Assembly (NCBI GenBank): GCA_902786015.1
Contig: CADAAU010000002.1
Coordinates: 246,296-310,295, forward strand
DNA: 64,000 bases
Direction of reading: 5' to 3'
Origin: an uncultured Coriobacteriaceae bacterium
GTDB lineage: Bacteria; Actinomycetota; Coriobacteriia; Coriobacteriales; Atopobiaceae
Shown piece by piece: positions 34,784 through 42,836 of the stretch. Made by a program: the position numbers and the translations under genes. Position 1 is the first letter of the stretch. Each line of letters starts with the position of its first letter. The notes below the pieces were generated by a model, which had not been told where the DNA came from, did no database searches, and worked only from the letters and a program-made list of their open reading frames with translations.

Positions 34784-35260
34784 ATGCTGCACATAGGACA
34801 TGGATACGACGTGCATCAGTTTGCGGAGGGCAGGCGCTGCATCTTGGGTGGAGTGGATGTGCCCAGCGAGCGTGGTCTGCTCGGTCACTCCGATGCCGAC
34901 GTTTTGGCTCATGCCGTTGCAGATGCAGTTCTTGGCGCGGCGCGCTTAGGCGACATAGGAACTCTCTTTCCCGACAACGACCCCGCCTACGAGGGAGCCG
35001 ACTCGCTCGTGTTGCTTTCTCGCGTTGCAGACCTCGTTCGCAAGCACGGCTTTACTATCGTGGATGTGGATTCAACGGTTGCCGCACAGGCCCCCAGACT
35101 TGCGCCACATCGTGAGCAAATGAGAGCGAACTTGGCCGCGGCTCTGGGTCTGGCGATAAAAAATGTGGGGGTAAAGGCTACGACTACGGAGCATCTGGGC
35201 TTTGTGGGACGCAAAGAGGGCATCGCGGCTTGGGCCGTGGCGCTTTTGAGCCACGAATAA
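34784..35260 (+). CDS. ispF: 2-C-methyl-D-erythritol 2,4-cyclodiphosphate synthase
   Basis: 158 residues, the standard length, from the ATG at 34784 with GAGAGGAG upstream; the frame back to 34691 overlaps ispD. The family motifs 'GHGYDVHQF' and '[18 protein letters not shown]' provide the zinc ligands (Asp, His, His), and '[25 protein letters not shown]' closes the fold. It cyclises CDP-ME-2-phosphate with release of CMP. Confidence 0.97.
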   Translation: MLHIGHGYDVHQFAEGRRCILGGVDVPSERGLLGHSDADVLAHAVADAVLGAARLGDIGTLFPDNDPAYEGADSLVLLSRVADLVRKHGFTIVDVDSTVAAQAPRLAPHREQMRANLAAALGLAIKNVGVKATTTEHLGFVGRKEGIAAWAVALLSHE

Positions 35261-35495
35261 TGCGAAACTGCGCTTGTGCCATTGCTGCTTAAGCGGCTTC
35301 TGCAACGTTTGTGTACACAACTCTCCGATGGGTTGACAAAAGTCCAGTTAGGGCTTGCCTTGCAATGGAGTTGTGCACGCTATTCTGACGTGGCCGAGCT
35401 CTAGTGGCTATCGTTGCCTGCGAAAGCACAATGTAGGGGGTAATTTGCCCCACTTGCGCTATTATCATGTGCGAAACCGACGAATAGGAGTTTGC
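35261..35495 (+). other. Gap before cysS
   Basis: 235 bp with no coding frame of its own. A TTGACA hexamer at 35334-35339 could be a -35 but no matching -10 at 16-18 bp was found. No T-box leader motif was recognised. Confidence 0.4.
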
Positions 35496-36971
35496 ATGCT
35501 CGTATACAACAGCCAGACCCACCGCAAACAGGAGCTCGAGCCCATCGAGTCCGGCAAGATTCGTATGTACGTGTGCGGTCCCACCGTGTACGACCAGATT
35601 CACATCGGCAACGCGCGAACGTTCCTCTCGTTTGACGTTATTCGTCGCTACCTGATGTTCAAGGGTTACGAGGTCACCTTCGCCCAGAACCTCACCGACG
35701 TGGATGACAAGATCATAAACCGCGCCAACGAGCAGGGCCGTAGCGCCGCCGAGGTGGCGGAGGAGTACAGCGACAAGTTCATCGAGCAGATGCATCGCTT
35801 TGGAATTCTGGACCCCGACATTCGCCCTCGTGCCACGCGCGAGATCGAGGCCATGCAAGAGATGATTTCCCTGCTCGTCGAGCAGGGAAATGCGTATCCG
35901 GTGCCAAGTGGTGATGTGTACTTCTCGGTTCGTAGCGACAAGGCCTACGGCGTTTTGAGCGGGCGCGACTTGGACCAGCTACGTGCGGGCGAGCGCGTGG
36001 AGGTCAACGACGAGAAGCGCGATCCATTCGACTTCGCTCTGTGGAAGGCCGCCAAACCCGGCGAACCCAGCTGGCCGAGTCCCTGGGGCGACGGACGTCC
36101 TGGCTGGCATACCGAGTGCTGTGCGATGATTCATCGCTATTTGGGCACGCCCATCGACATCCATGGAGGCGGCGCCGACCTCGTGTTCCCGCATCATGAG
36201 AACGAGACGGCTCAGGCCATGTGCGCTTGGCATGCGCCGCTGGCAAACGTATGGATGCACACGGGAATGCTGCAGATCAACGAGGAAAAGATGTCCAAGA
36301 GCCTGGGCAACTTCTACACGCTCAAGGAGGTCCTCGACCGCTATCCGGCCAACGTCGTACGCATCCTCATGCTGCAGACGCACTACCGTGCGCCGCTCGA
36401 CTTCTCGTTTGACCGGCTGGATGGCGCGTCCAGCTCATTGGAGCGGCTGGTGGGTTGCGTAAAGAACCTGAGATGGGCAGCGGATGCCGCGCCGCAGGAC
36501 GGGCATCTTACCGATGCAGACCGCGCGCTGAGCAATGCCATTAACGAGGCCGAGCGCGGCTTTACGGCGGCCATGGACGATGACTTCAACACGGCCGGTG
36601 GCATGGCAGCCATCTTTGGATTGGTGTCAGCGGCAAACAAGTATCTTGCAGAGGCAGCAGGCACCATCGAGACGTCGGTCTCGCTTCGCTCGGCCGATTG
36701 CATTATGGAGCTGTGCGGTGTGCTGGGCATCGACCTGAGCAAAGACACAAAACAGAGCGAGCTTCCCATGGAACTCGTATCGCTTGCTGCTGAGCGTGCC
36801 CAGTACGAGGGCGATGATCCCGAGGAAGCTGCGCAGGCGCTGCTTGCGGCTCGTCAAGAGGCGCGCTCAAACCGCGACTGGGGAACGGCGGATGCCATCC
36901 GAGACGGCATTGCGGCGCTTGGGCTTTTGGTAGAGGACACGGCGGCCGGCGCACGCTTGCGCCGTAAGTAA
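35496..36971 (+). CDS. cysS: Cysteinyl-tRNA synthetase
   Basis: 491 residues from the ATG at 35496 with TAGGAG upstream. Class I signatures are intact: 'HIGNARTF' (HIGH, about residue 36) and '[10 protein letters not shown]' (KMSKS, about 265). The zinc site includes Cys in '[11 protein letters not shown]', Cys in '[14 protein letters not shown]' and His in '[10 protein letters not shown]'. It charges tRNA-Cys. It lies in the conserved ispF-cysS-rlmB-yacP order. Confidence 0.97.
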   Translation: MLVYNSQTHRKQELEPIESGKIRMYVCGPTVYDQIHIGNARTFLSFDVIRRYLMFKGYEVTFAQNLTDVDDKIINRANEQGRSAAEVAEEYSDKFIEQMHRFGILDPDIRPRATREIEAMQEMISLLVEQGNAYPVPSGDVYFSVRSDKAYGVLSGRDLDQLRAGERVEVNDEKRDPFDFALWKAAKPGEPSWPSPWGDGRPGWHTECCAMIHRYLGTPIDIHGGGADLVFPHHENETAQAMCAWHAPLANVWMHTGMLQINEEKMSKSLGNFYTLKEVLDRYPANVVRILMLQTHYRAPLDFSFDRLDGASSSLERLVGCVKNLRWAADAAPQDGHLTDADRALSNAINEAERGFTAAMDDDFNTAGGMAAIFGLVSAANKYLAEAAGTIETSVSLRSADCIMELCGVLGIDLSKDTKQSELPMELVSLAAERAQYEGDDPEEAAQALLAARQEARSNRDWGTADAIRDGIAALGLLVEDTAAGARLRRK

Positions 36972-36976
36972 CTCTT

Positions 36977-37026
36977 AAGCGGCCCAAGCAAAAGGAGCAA
37001 TCTCTTTGCTTGGGCCGCTTGTTTTT
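36977..37026 (+). terminator. Intrinsic terminator after cysS
   Basis: A perfect 16-bp stem AAGCGGCCCAAGCAAA/TTTGCTTGGGCCGCTT with a 12-nt loop is followed by GTTTTTT. Confidence 0.88.
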
Positions 37027-37058
37027 TGGGTTTCGCGCACGAATAGAGGAGAGGCCAC

Positions 37059-38018
37059 ATGGCAAAGAATCAATCGCGTAAGCCGGGTCGCGACGTGCGT
37101 GGCGGTACGGGCAAGCGTTCGCGTAAGCCCAATCCACAGGCCCGGCCTTACAAGAAGGATGTCCGCCGCAGGGGGTATATGCCTGCAGGGAAGCAGAAGC
37201 CGGCGCGTCCGGGCGCGACCCGTGCCAACCTCATTGAAGGACGACGCGCTGTAGCCGAGGCGCTCGATGCGGGCATCCCTCTAAAGCGTGCCTTGGTGGC
37301 CGCGAGTACGGGAGAGCGCGATCGCTCGCTCGAGGAGCTGGTCGTGCGTCTGGAGCAGGCAGACGTGCGGGTGGACTACGTTGCTCGCGACCTTCTTGAC
37401 AGCCGTTCCTCTCATGGTGCCCATCAGGGAATTATGCTTGAGGTCGAGCCGTTCGCGTATGCGACGCTCGACGATGTAATAGAGGCTGCGGGAGAAGGTG
37501 ACGCCCTCGTGCTGCTGCTCGACCACGTTACGGACGAGGGCAACTTTGGCGCCATTGTGCGTACGGCTGAGGTCGTTGGTGCGGCAGGCGTGGTGGTTGC
37601 CAACGCCCGGGCGGCGCGCGTCGGGACGGCTGCGTACAAAACATCGGCTGGTGCCGTGCTGCACCTGCCCATCGCCCAGGTGCCAAATCTGGCTACGGCA
37701 GCCGAGCAGCTCAAGGAGGCCGGATTTTGGGTGGGAGCGGCTACCGAGCATGCGCACGACGACGTGTGGCATGCGCCTCTTGATGGGCGAATCTGTTTGG
37801 TAATGGGCTCTGAGGGCTCGGGCGTCTCGGCTCTTATGCGCAAGAAGTGCGACTTCGAGTGCAAGCTGCCTCAACGCGGGCGCGTGGAGTCGCTCAACGT
37901 GGCGCAGGCGACGACGGCAATCTGCTATGAGTGGCTGCGCCGCGTCATGGAAAAGGACGAGCGCTCGACGCAGGGAACCGATGAGGCTGCGGTCATTCTT
38001 CCCGAGGTGGACGCATGA
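37059..38018 (+). CDS. rlmB: 23S rRNA 2'-O-methyltransferase RlmB-like (SpoU family)
   Basis: 319 residues; GAGGAGAGG precedes the ATG. The first 55 residues are a basic, disordered-looking extension. An RNA-binding substrate domain ('NLIEGRRAVAEALDAG') is followed by a SPOUT methyltransferase fold with the three family motifs 'DHVTDEGNFGAIVRTAE', 'LVMGSEGSGVS' and 'LPQRGRVESLNVAQATT'. It methylates a guanosine ribose, in E. coli G2251. The stop overlaps the next start (ATGA). Confidence 0.93.
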   Translation: MAKNQSRKPGRDVRGGTGKRSRKPNPQARPYKKDVRRRGYMPAGKQKPARPGATRANLIEGRRAVAEALDAGIPLKRALVAASTGERDRSLEELVVRLEQADVRVDYVARDLLDSRSSHGAHQGIMLEVEPFAYATLDDVIEAAGEGDALVLLLDHVTDEGNFGAIVRTAEVVGAAGVVVANARAARVGTAAYKTSAGAVLHLPIAQVPNLATAAEQLKEAGFWVGAATEHAHDDVWHAPLDGRICLVMGSEGSGVSALMRKKCDFECKLPQRGRVESLNVAQATTAICYEWLRRVMEKDERSTQGTDEAAVILPEVDA

Positions 38019-38599
38019 GTTCGCGGTCGAGCAAGCCGTTGCTGGTAGTGGATGGCTACAACGTCATAGGCGCCACGCCGCGCTATGCGTCGCTGGTGGA
38101 CGAGCACGCTGGAGCGGGAGCGCTTGCTGACGTGGCGTCCCTGTCGCGCGACCCCTACGGTTATGATCCCTTCGAGACCGCTCGTTCCACGCTCATGAAC
38201 GACGTGGCAACGTATGCCCAGGGGCGCTACGACGCAATCGTCGTGTTCGACGCCGCGGGCAACCTTTCGGATGACCGTCCCCAGTTCGCGCCCGGCGGAG
38301 TGCGCATGGTGTTCTCGGCAACGGGAGAGTCGGCCGACACGGTAATCGAGCGCCACGTGGTTCGCGCGCGCGAGCAGGGGCGAGAAGTGCTGCTCGTGAC
38401 GTCCGACAACACCATTCGGGCGACGGTGGGTGGCATACCCATCACCACGGTCTCGAGCCAGCTTTTGGCCCGCGATATGCAGACCACGAATGAGGAAGTG
38501 CGCGAGGCGCGAGACGATCGCTCACACATGCGCATGACCATGGAGGATCGCCTGGACCCTTCCACACGCGACAAGCTCTGGAAGCTGTTGGGCCGCTAG
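38015..38599 (+). CDS. yacP: YacP-like NYN-domain ribonuclease
   Basis: 194 residues; its ATG overlaps the rlmB stop. It is a PIN-like NYN fold with 'LLVVDGYNVIG' at the N-terminus, 'IVVFDAAGN', 'SADTVIERHVV' and 'VLLVTSDNTIRATV', giving the usual acidic active-site residues. The B. subtilis relative (Rae1/YacP) cleaves mRNA at the ribosome. The rlmB-yacP arrangement is conserved in Firmicutes and Actinobacteria. Confidence 0.9.
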   Translation: MSSRSSKPLLVVDGYNVIGATPRYASLVDEHAGAGALADVASLSRDPYGYDPFETARSTLMNDVATYAQGRYDAIVVFDAAGNLSDDRPQFAPGGVRMVFSATGESADTVIERHVVRAREQGREVLLVTSDNTIRATVGGIPITTVSSQLLARDMQTTNEEVREARDDRSHMRMTMEDRLDPSTRDKLWKLLGR

Positions 38600-38664
38600 C
38601 GCGCCAGAGACCGCCACGCGGCCCCGGACTACTGCCCCAGACATCAATTGCCCCGCTGTCCTGC

Positions 38665-39546
38665 TCAGCCGCACAAGGGTGCAAGCTCGTCGATAAAGGC
38701 CTGCATGGGCTTGGTGGGCATAACCTTGCGCCAGAGGACCTTGTGGGTGGCCTCGGCGATTGGGGAAAGGGGGCAAAAGCGGAGGTTGCCCGCATCGCTC
38801 TGTCCATCTATGAGCCCGCCGTAGGTGAACACGACGCCCAACCCAGCGTTAACGAGATACCTTGAGTTGAGGGGCAACCCGTGGGTTCCCACGATTTGCC
38901 GTTCGAGCTGCGGCCGCACCGGCCCCGCCCAGTGCCGCAGCGTGCGGCTCAGCCCGTGTGGGGGCACAATGAGCGCGCGTCCGACCAGGTCCTCCGCGCG
39001 AACGGCATCCAGCGCGGCAAGAGGATCGTCCGAGCGCACGACTATTCCCCATGAGTCGCGCACAGGCAACGTAAGTTGATTGAACTCGGCGTTCTCGCTG
39101 GAGTTGCAGTCGAGCAGGAAGTCGTAGAAGCCGCGCGCGAAGTGCTCCTTGAGGTCCGCTGACGTTCCATCGTGCACGTCGAACGTGACGCCTGGATAGC
39201 GTTTGCGCACGCGTGCGCAGGCGGTCGCTACGACCGAAAACGCCCGTGTCTCGCCTGCACCTATGTGCACGGTACCCGTGACGCTGCTTTTGGGCATGGA
39301 CACTTCCTCCGCCGCCTTGTCGGCAAGCGCCAGAATGTCGAGGGCGTATCGGTGGAGGACTGCCCCACGGTCTGTGAGCTCGATGCCTCCGCGTCCTCGC
39401 GTAAAGAGCGGCGCTCCCATCTCGCTCTCTAACTGTGCGAGCTGACGCGAGAGCGTTGGTTGTGTGACGTGTAGCGTCCGAGCAGCATCGGTTATAGACC
39501 CCTCGTCGACGACCGCAGCAAAGTACCTGAGGACCCGGAGTTCCAT
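38665..39546 (-). CDS. LysR-family transcriptional regulator
   Basis: 293 residues from the ATG ending at 39546, which follows AAGGAGGTGAT; the longer frame to 39651 is rejected for this reason. The N-terminal helix-turn-helix is 'RYFAAVVDEGSITDAARTLHVTQPTLSRQLAQLE', followed by the LysR substrate-binding fold with 'TGTVHIGAGETRAF'. It is divergent to an MFS carrier gene across 116 bp containing a T-N11-A box, so it probably controls that carrier and itself. The co-inducer is unknown. Confidence 0.94.
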   Translation of the reverse strand: MELRVLRYFAAVVDEGSITDAARTLHVTQPTLSRQLAQLESEMGAPLFTRGRGGIELTDRGAVLHRYALDILALADKAAEEVSMPKSSVTGTVHIGAGETRAFSVVATACARVRKRYPGVTFDVHDGTSADLKEHFARGFYDFLLDCNSSENAEFNQLTLPVRDSWGIVVRSDDPLAALDAVRAEDLVGRALIVPPHGLSRTLRHWAGPVRPQLERQIVGTHGLPLNSRYLVNAGLGVVFTYGGLIDGQSDAGNLRFCPLSPIAEATHKVLWRKVMPTKPMQAFIDELAPLCG

Positions 39547-39558
39547 ATCACCTCCTTC

Positions 39559-39575
39559 CATGCTTGGCAGGCATG
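39559..39575. promoter_or_regulatory. LysR-type T-N11-A box
   Basis: CATGC-TTGGCAG-GCATG is a perfect inverted repeat containing T-N11-A (39561-39573). It lies between the divergent lysR and MFS genes, just upstream of the lysR ribosome site. Confidence 0.55.
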
Positions 39576-39662
39576 TAAATATACGCAACATAGGTATTTG
39601 AAATGCAATCCACACCATACCAAAATAAAAGGGAAGAAAAAAGCGTGGCAAGGAGCGTAGTC

Positions 39663-40925
39663 GTGGAAAAAAGAGACTTAAACATCCGATATGTGGTCGT
39701 GGCGGTCGCTGTCTGCCTCATGGCTTGCGGCACCATGGGACTCCCTAACGCGTACGGAGTCTTTTACACTCCTATGTCGGACGCGCTGGGAGCGGGTCGC
39801 GGAGCCGTGACCATGCACATGTCCATATCAAATCTCGTCATCGGCCTGTTTACGCCCATCGTGGCGCGATCCCTCGCACATGGCCACAAGATGCGCAATG
39901 TGCTCATGGTGGCTACGGCGCTCGTTCTGCTGTCTGGTGTGGTTATCGCGTTTGCACCCAATACGCTCATAATGGACGTGGCTGCGGTTGTGCGTGGCAT
40001 TGGCTTTGCGGCGGTCGCCATGTTTATCATCACCCTCTACATTGGCAACTGGTTCAAGAAGGGCCGGGGCACTATTACAGGCATCGCACTCTCGGGCTCG
40101 GGCATCGGCTCGGCCATCGCGAGCCCCATCGTCACCGCCTGCATCCAGAGTTTTGGATATCAGGTTGCCTACCTTGGTTTTGTCGCCTTTACGGTACTCA
40201 CGATTCTGCCCGTGATGCTCTTTTGTCCGCTTACGCCTGAGGAAGTAGGGCTCAAGCCCTATGGCGCGGACGAGGAGGACGAAGGAGAGAGTGCAGAAAC
40301 CACAGAGCCCGCTTCCGAAAACCTGAGCCTCAAGCTCGTGCTCCTCTCACCGACCTTCATCGTGCTGGTTATCTTCGTTGTTGCCATAGTGCTCATCACC
40401 ACGCTCTCGGGACACATGGCTTCGCTCGCCCAAGACTATGGATACAGCGCACAGGTAGGAGCGCTGCTGCTCTCGGCCTCCATGGTGGGCAACGTCGTGA
40501 GCAAGTTCGCCCTCGGGGCAATTGCCGATCGCATCGGAGCCTTCCGTGCCTGCGTGATCTCGCTGGTAACCACGCTCGTGGGTCTACTGCTCATCCTGTT
40601 TAACCTTGGCGGACAGACGGCGCTTTTGGCTTCGGGATTCCTCTATGGCACCTGCTTCTCCATAGGCTCGCTGGGCATATCGCTGCTCACGCGCTACATC
40701 TTTGGTGACGAACAGTATGCCGACGCCTATTCCACCATCTCGCTCGTAACCAGCGTCGCCTCTGCCCTGGGCGTTACCGCGGCTGGACTTGCCTACGATA
40801 TCACCGGTTCGTACGCCGCGCCCATCATTGCGGGTATCGTGCTCGTGGGGATTGCGGGTGGTTGCCTCGCGTATCTACACTGGCGGGTGACCACGCGCCC
40901 TTGGGAGAAGCGCGTGCAAGCCTAG
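39663..40925 (+). CDS. MFS carrier, oxalate/formate antiporter-like
   Basis: 420 residues from the GTG at 39663, which has AAGGAG 7 bp upstream. An ATG at 39603 and a GTG at 39645 are in frame but have weaker sites. About 12 hydrophobic segments surround a central acidic loop ('GADEEDEGESAETTEPASE'). The N-terminal half 'GLPNAYGVFYTPMSDALGAGRGAVTMHMS' is typical of the OFA/monocarboxylate group of the major facilitator superfamily. It probably moves a small organic acid and is probably controlled by the divergent LysR protein. Confidence 0.85.
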   Translation: MEKRDLNIRYVVVAVAVCLMACGTMGLPNAYGVFYTPMSDALGAGRGAVTMHMSISNLVIGLFTPIVARSLAHGHKMRNVLMVATALVLLSGVVIAFAPNTLIMDVAAVVRGIGFAAVAMFIITLYIGNWFKKGRGTITGIALSGSGIGSAIASPIVTACIQSFGYQVAYLGFVAFTVLTILPVMLFCPLTPEEVGLKPYGADEEDEGESAETTEPASENLSLKLVLLSPTFIVLVIFVVAIVLITTLSGHMASLAQDYGYSAQVGALLLSASMVGNVVSKFALGAIADRIGAFRACVISLVTTLVGLLLILFNLGGQTALLASGFLYGTCFSIGSLGISLLTRYIFGDEQYADAYSTISLVTSVASALGVTAAGLAYDITGSYAAPIIAGIVLVGIAGGCLAYLHWRVTTRPWEKRVQA

Positions 40926-40990
40926 TCGTCGGAGGGCATGCAAAGTCGTTCATACTGTGTCGTCGGACACGACAAACGAAAGGGGATATT

Positions 40991-41989
40991 ATGCAGTACA
41001 CGAGGCTTGGCAAGACAAACATTGAGGTAAGTCGCTTTTGCCTGGGATGTATGGGCTTTGGCGAGGTCCGAGAGGGCGCCCTGCACACGTGGACGCTGGG
41101 TCCTGACGACACGCGGGCGATAATCGCACAGGCGCTTGACGCCGGCATCACCTTCTTTGACACGGCGATGGCCTACTCCTTTGGCACGTCGGAGGAATAT
41201 GTGGGTTCGGCGCTGCGTGCGCTTGCTCCGCGCGACCAGTGGGTCATTGCCACAAAGTACTCTCCTCGCACGCCAGACCAAATCGCCGCGCAGCCCGATT
41301 TAAGCGGTGCGGACTACATTACCCAGTGCATCGACAACAGCTTACGTCGTCTGGGTGTGGATACGATCGACCTGTACTACATGCACAGTTGGGATTACGG
41401 CACTCCCATCGAGGAAAGCCTTGAGGCACTCAACGCGGCGGTCGAGGCGGGCAAGGTACGTGCGTTGGGAGTGTCGAACTGTCATCCGTATCAGCTTGCG
41501 CGTGCCAACGACATTGCTCAGGCTCACGGCTGGGCGCGCTTCGAGGCCGTGCAGAGCCACATGAATCTTATCTTCCGCGAGGACGAGCGGGAACTGCTTC
41601 AGCTTTGTGCCGAAGACCAAGTGTCTACCGTACCTTACAGTGCTCTTGCGGCGGGTCGGCTCGCGCGCAAGCCCGGTCAGACCAGCAAACGCCTGGAGCA
41701 GGACGTTTTTGCCAAGGGCAAATACGATGCCACGGCCGAGCAAGATGGAGTCATCATCGCCCGTGTTGCCGAGGTCGCACAGAAGTACGATACGTCCATG
41801 ACCGCCGTGTCTCTCGCGTGGCTGCTCACCAAGGTGACGAGCCCTGTGGTGGGTGCTACCAAGCCGCACCATCTGGAAGGACCGGCAGCAGCGGCCGACC
41901 TCGTACTCGCGTCGGAGGACATTGCGTACCTTGAGGAGCCCTACGTCCCGCATGCGTTGGTGGGTGTGATGGCGCAAAATAGGCGATAA
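40991..41989 (+). CDS. Aldo/keto reductase
   Basis: 332 residues from the ATG at 40991 with AAAGGGGAT upstream. The TIM-barrel family signatures are intact: 'RLGKTNIEVSRFCLGCMGFG', catalytic Asp/Tyr in 'FFDTAMAYSFGTSEEYVG', Lys in 'VIATKYSPR', His in 'YYMHSWDYGTPIEE'. It reduces aldehydes or ketones with NADPH; the substrate is not known. It lies 65 bp after the MFS carrier and 39 bp before a flavodoxin, suggesting a redox group of genes. Confidence 0.92.
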   Translation: MQYTRLGKTNIEVSRFCLGCMGFGEVREGALHTWTLGPDDTRAIIAQALDAGITFFDTAMAYSFGTSEEYVGSALRALAPRDQWVIATKYSPRTPDQIAAQPDLSGADYITQCIDNSLRRLGVDTIDLYYMHSWDYGTPIEESLEALNAAVEAGKVRALGVSNCHPYQLARANDIAQAHGWARFEAVQSHMNLIFREDERELLQLCAEDQVSTVPYSALAAGRLARKPGQTSKRLEQDVFAKGKYDATAEQDGVIIARVAEVAQKYDTSMTAVSLAWLLTKVTSPVVGATKPHHLEGPAAAADLVLASEDIAYLEEPYVPHALVGVMAQNRR

Positions 41990-42028
41990 CGGCTGCTGCC
42001 CATAGCGGAAAGAAAGGGAGACAAGACG

Positions 42029-42511
42029 ATGAGCAATACACTGGTGGCGTACTTTAGCGCAACTGGCACAACGGCGGCGGTCGCACGAGACTTGGCACTG
42101 GCCACGGGATCGGATTTGTTCCAGATCGAACCGATGGATCCCTACACTCATGCGGACCTCAACTGGCAGGATAAGGGTAGCCGCACGACGCACGAGATGA
42201 ACGACGAGAAGTGTAGGCCGGCTATTGCAAACACGGTATGCGATATGGATTCCTACGACACGGTGTTTGTGGGGTTCCCCGTCTGGTGGTATGTGGAGCC
42301 GCGCATTATCGATACGTTCCTTGAAGCCCATGACTTCAGCGGCAAGACGGTGGTGCCCTTCGCAACGAGCGGCGGGAGCGGCCTTGGCAAAGCGCCGGCT
42401 CGCATGCAGGAACTTGTTCCGGGAGCGAAGGTTCTTGTCGGTGGAACGCTCAATGGGCGTCCGTCGCAGGCAAAGCTCGCCCAGTGGGTCACGAGCGCAG
42501 TTGGCAAGTAG
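42029..42511 (+). CDS. Flavodoxin
   Basis: 160 residues; GAAAGGGAG precedes the ATG. It has the FMN phosphate loop 'FSATGTTAAVARDLA' (residues about 9-23), 'VFVGFPVWWYVEPRIID' (FMN ring contact) and 'FATSGGSGLGKAPARM', typical of Flavodoxin_4-like proteins. It is a one/two-electron carrier or reductase component, perhaps for the adjacent aldo/keto reductase group. Confidence 0.92.
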   Translation: MSNTLVAYFSATGTTAAVARDLALATGSDLFQIEPMDPYTHADLNWQDKGSRTTHEMNDEKCRPAIANTVCDMDSYDTVFVGFPVWWYVEPRIIDTFLEAHDFSGKTVVPFATSGGSGLGKAPARMQELVPGAKVLVGGTLNGRPSQAKLAQWVTSAVGK

Positions 42512-42560
42512 CAACTGCTTCTCGGACAATGCCTGCCCCTACACAGCGTTCAAACCTTCC

Positions 42561-42634
42561 GGTGCTATGGACAAGCGCAGTGCTCAGACAGTCCTTGTTT
42601 TCTGCGGAACTGCGCGGCTGCTTTCCATGGCACC
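42561..42634. repeat. Repeat type 1 copy B, short form
   Basis: GGTGCTATGGACAAGCGCAG begins it and GCTTTCCATGGCACC ends it, with GTGCTCAGACAGTCC and TGCGGAACTGCGCGGC inside. The same blocks occur in the larger element at 7290-7465. Downstream in the same 325-bp gap lies a GGAACAAACTTCCCCGGGAAC block (about 42711-42739) like one arm of the 10208 hairpin. No gene is seen here. Confidence 0.6.
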
Positions 42635-42836
42635 TCACGGATTTGAGCATCGTTTAGGGGTGGGCATTGCCACGGGGCGCAATCATCCGGGCTTACTGCG
42701 TTCCTACCTTCGGAACAAACTTCCCCGGGAACCCTGTTCCGTCAGGGGTTTTCGGACGGTCTTCCCTAGCGCGTCAAGAGATGCACGGCAGCGTCATGTA
42801 TACTCATCAATTGAACTACCTCATAAAGAGGAGAGT

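Noticed and set aside
35261..35495. T-box leader for cysS
   Set aside because: No T-box consensus such as the TGGNACCGCG antiterminator or a following terminator was seen.
42225..42836. Upstream extension of the GGDEF-EAL frame
   Set aside because: It overlaps the flavodoxin gene in another frame and a repeat element; the ATG at 42837 has a good ribosome site and begins a normal membrane-protein N-terminus.
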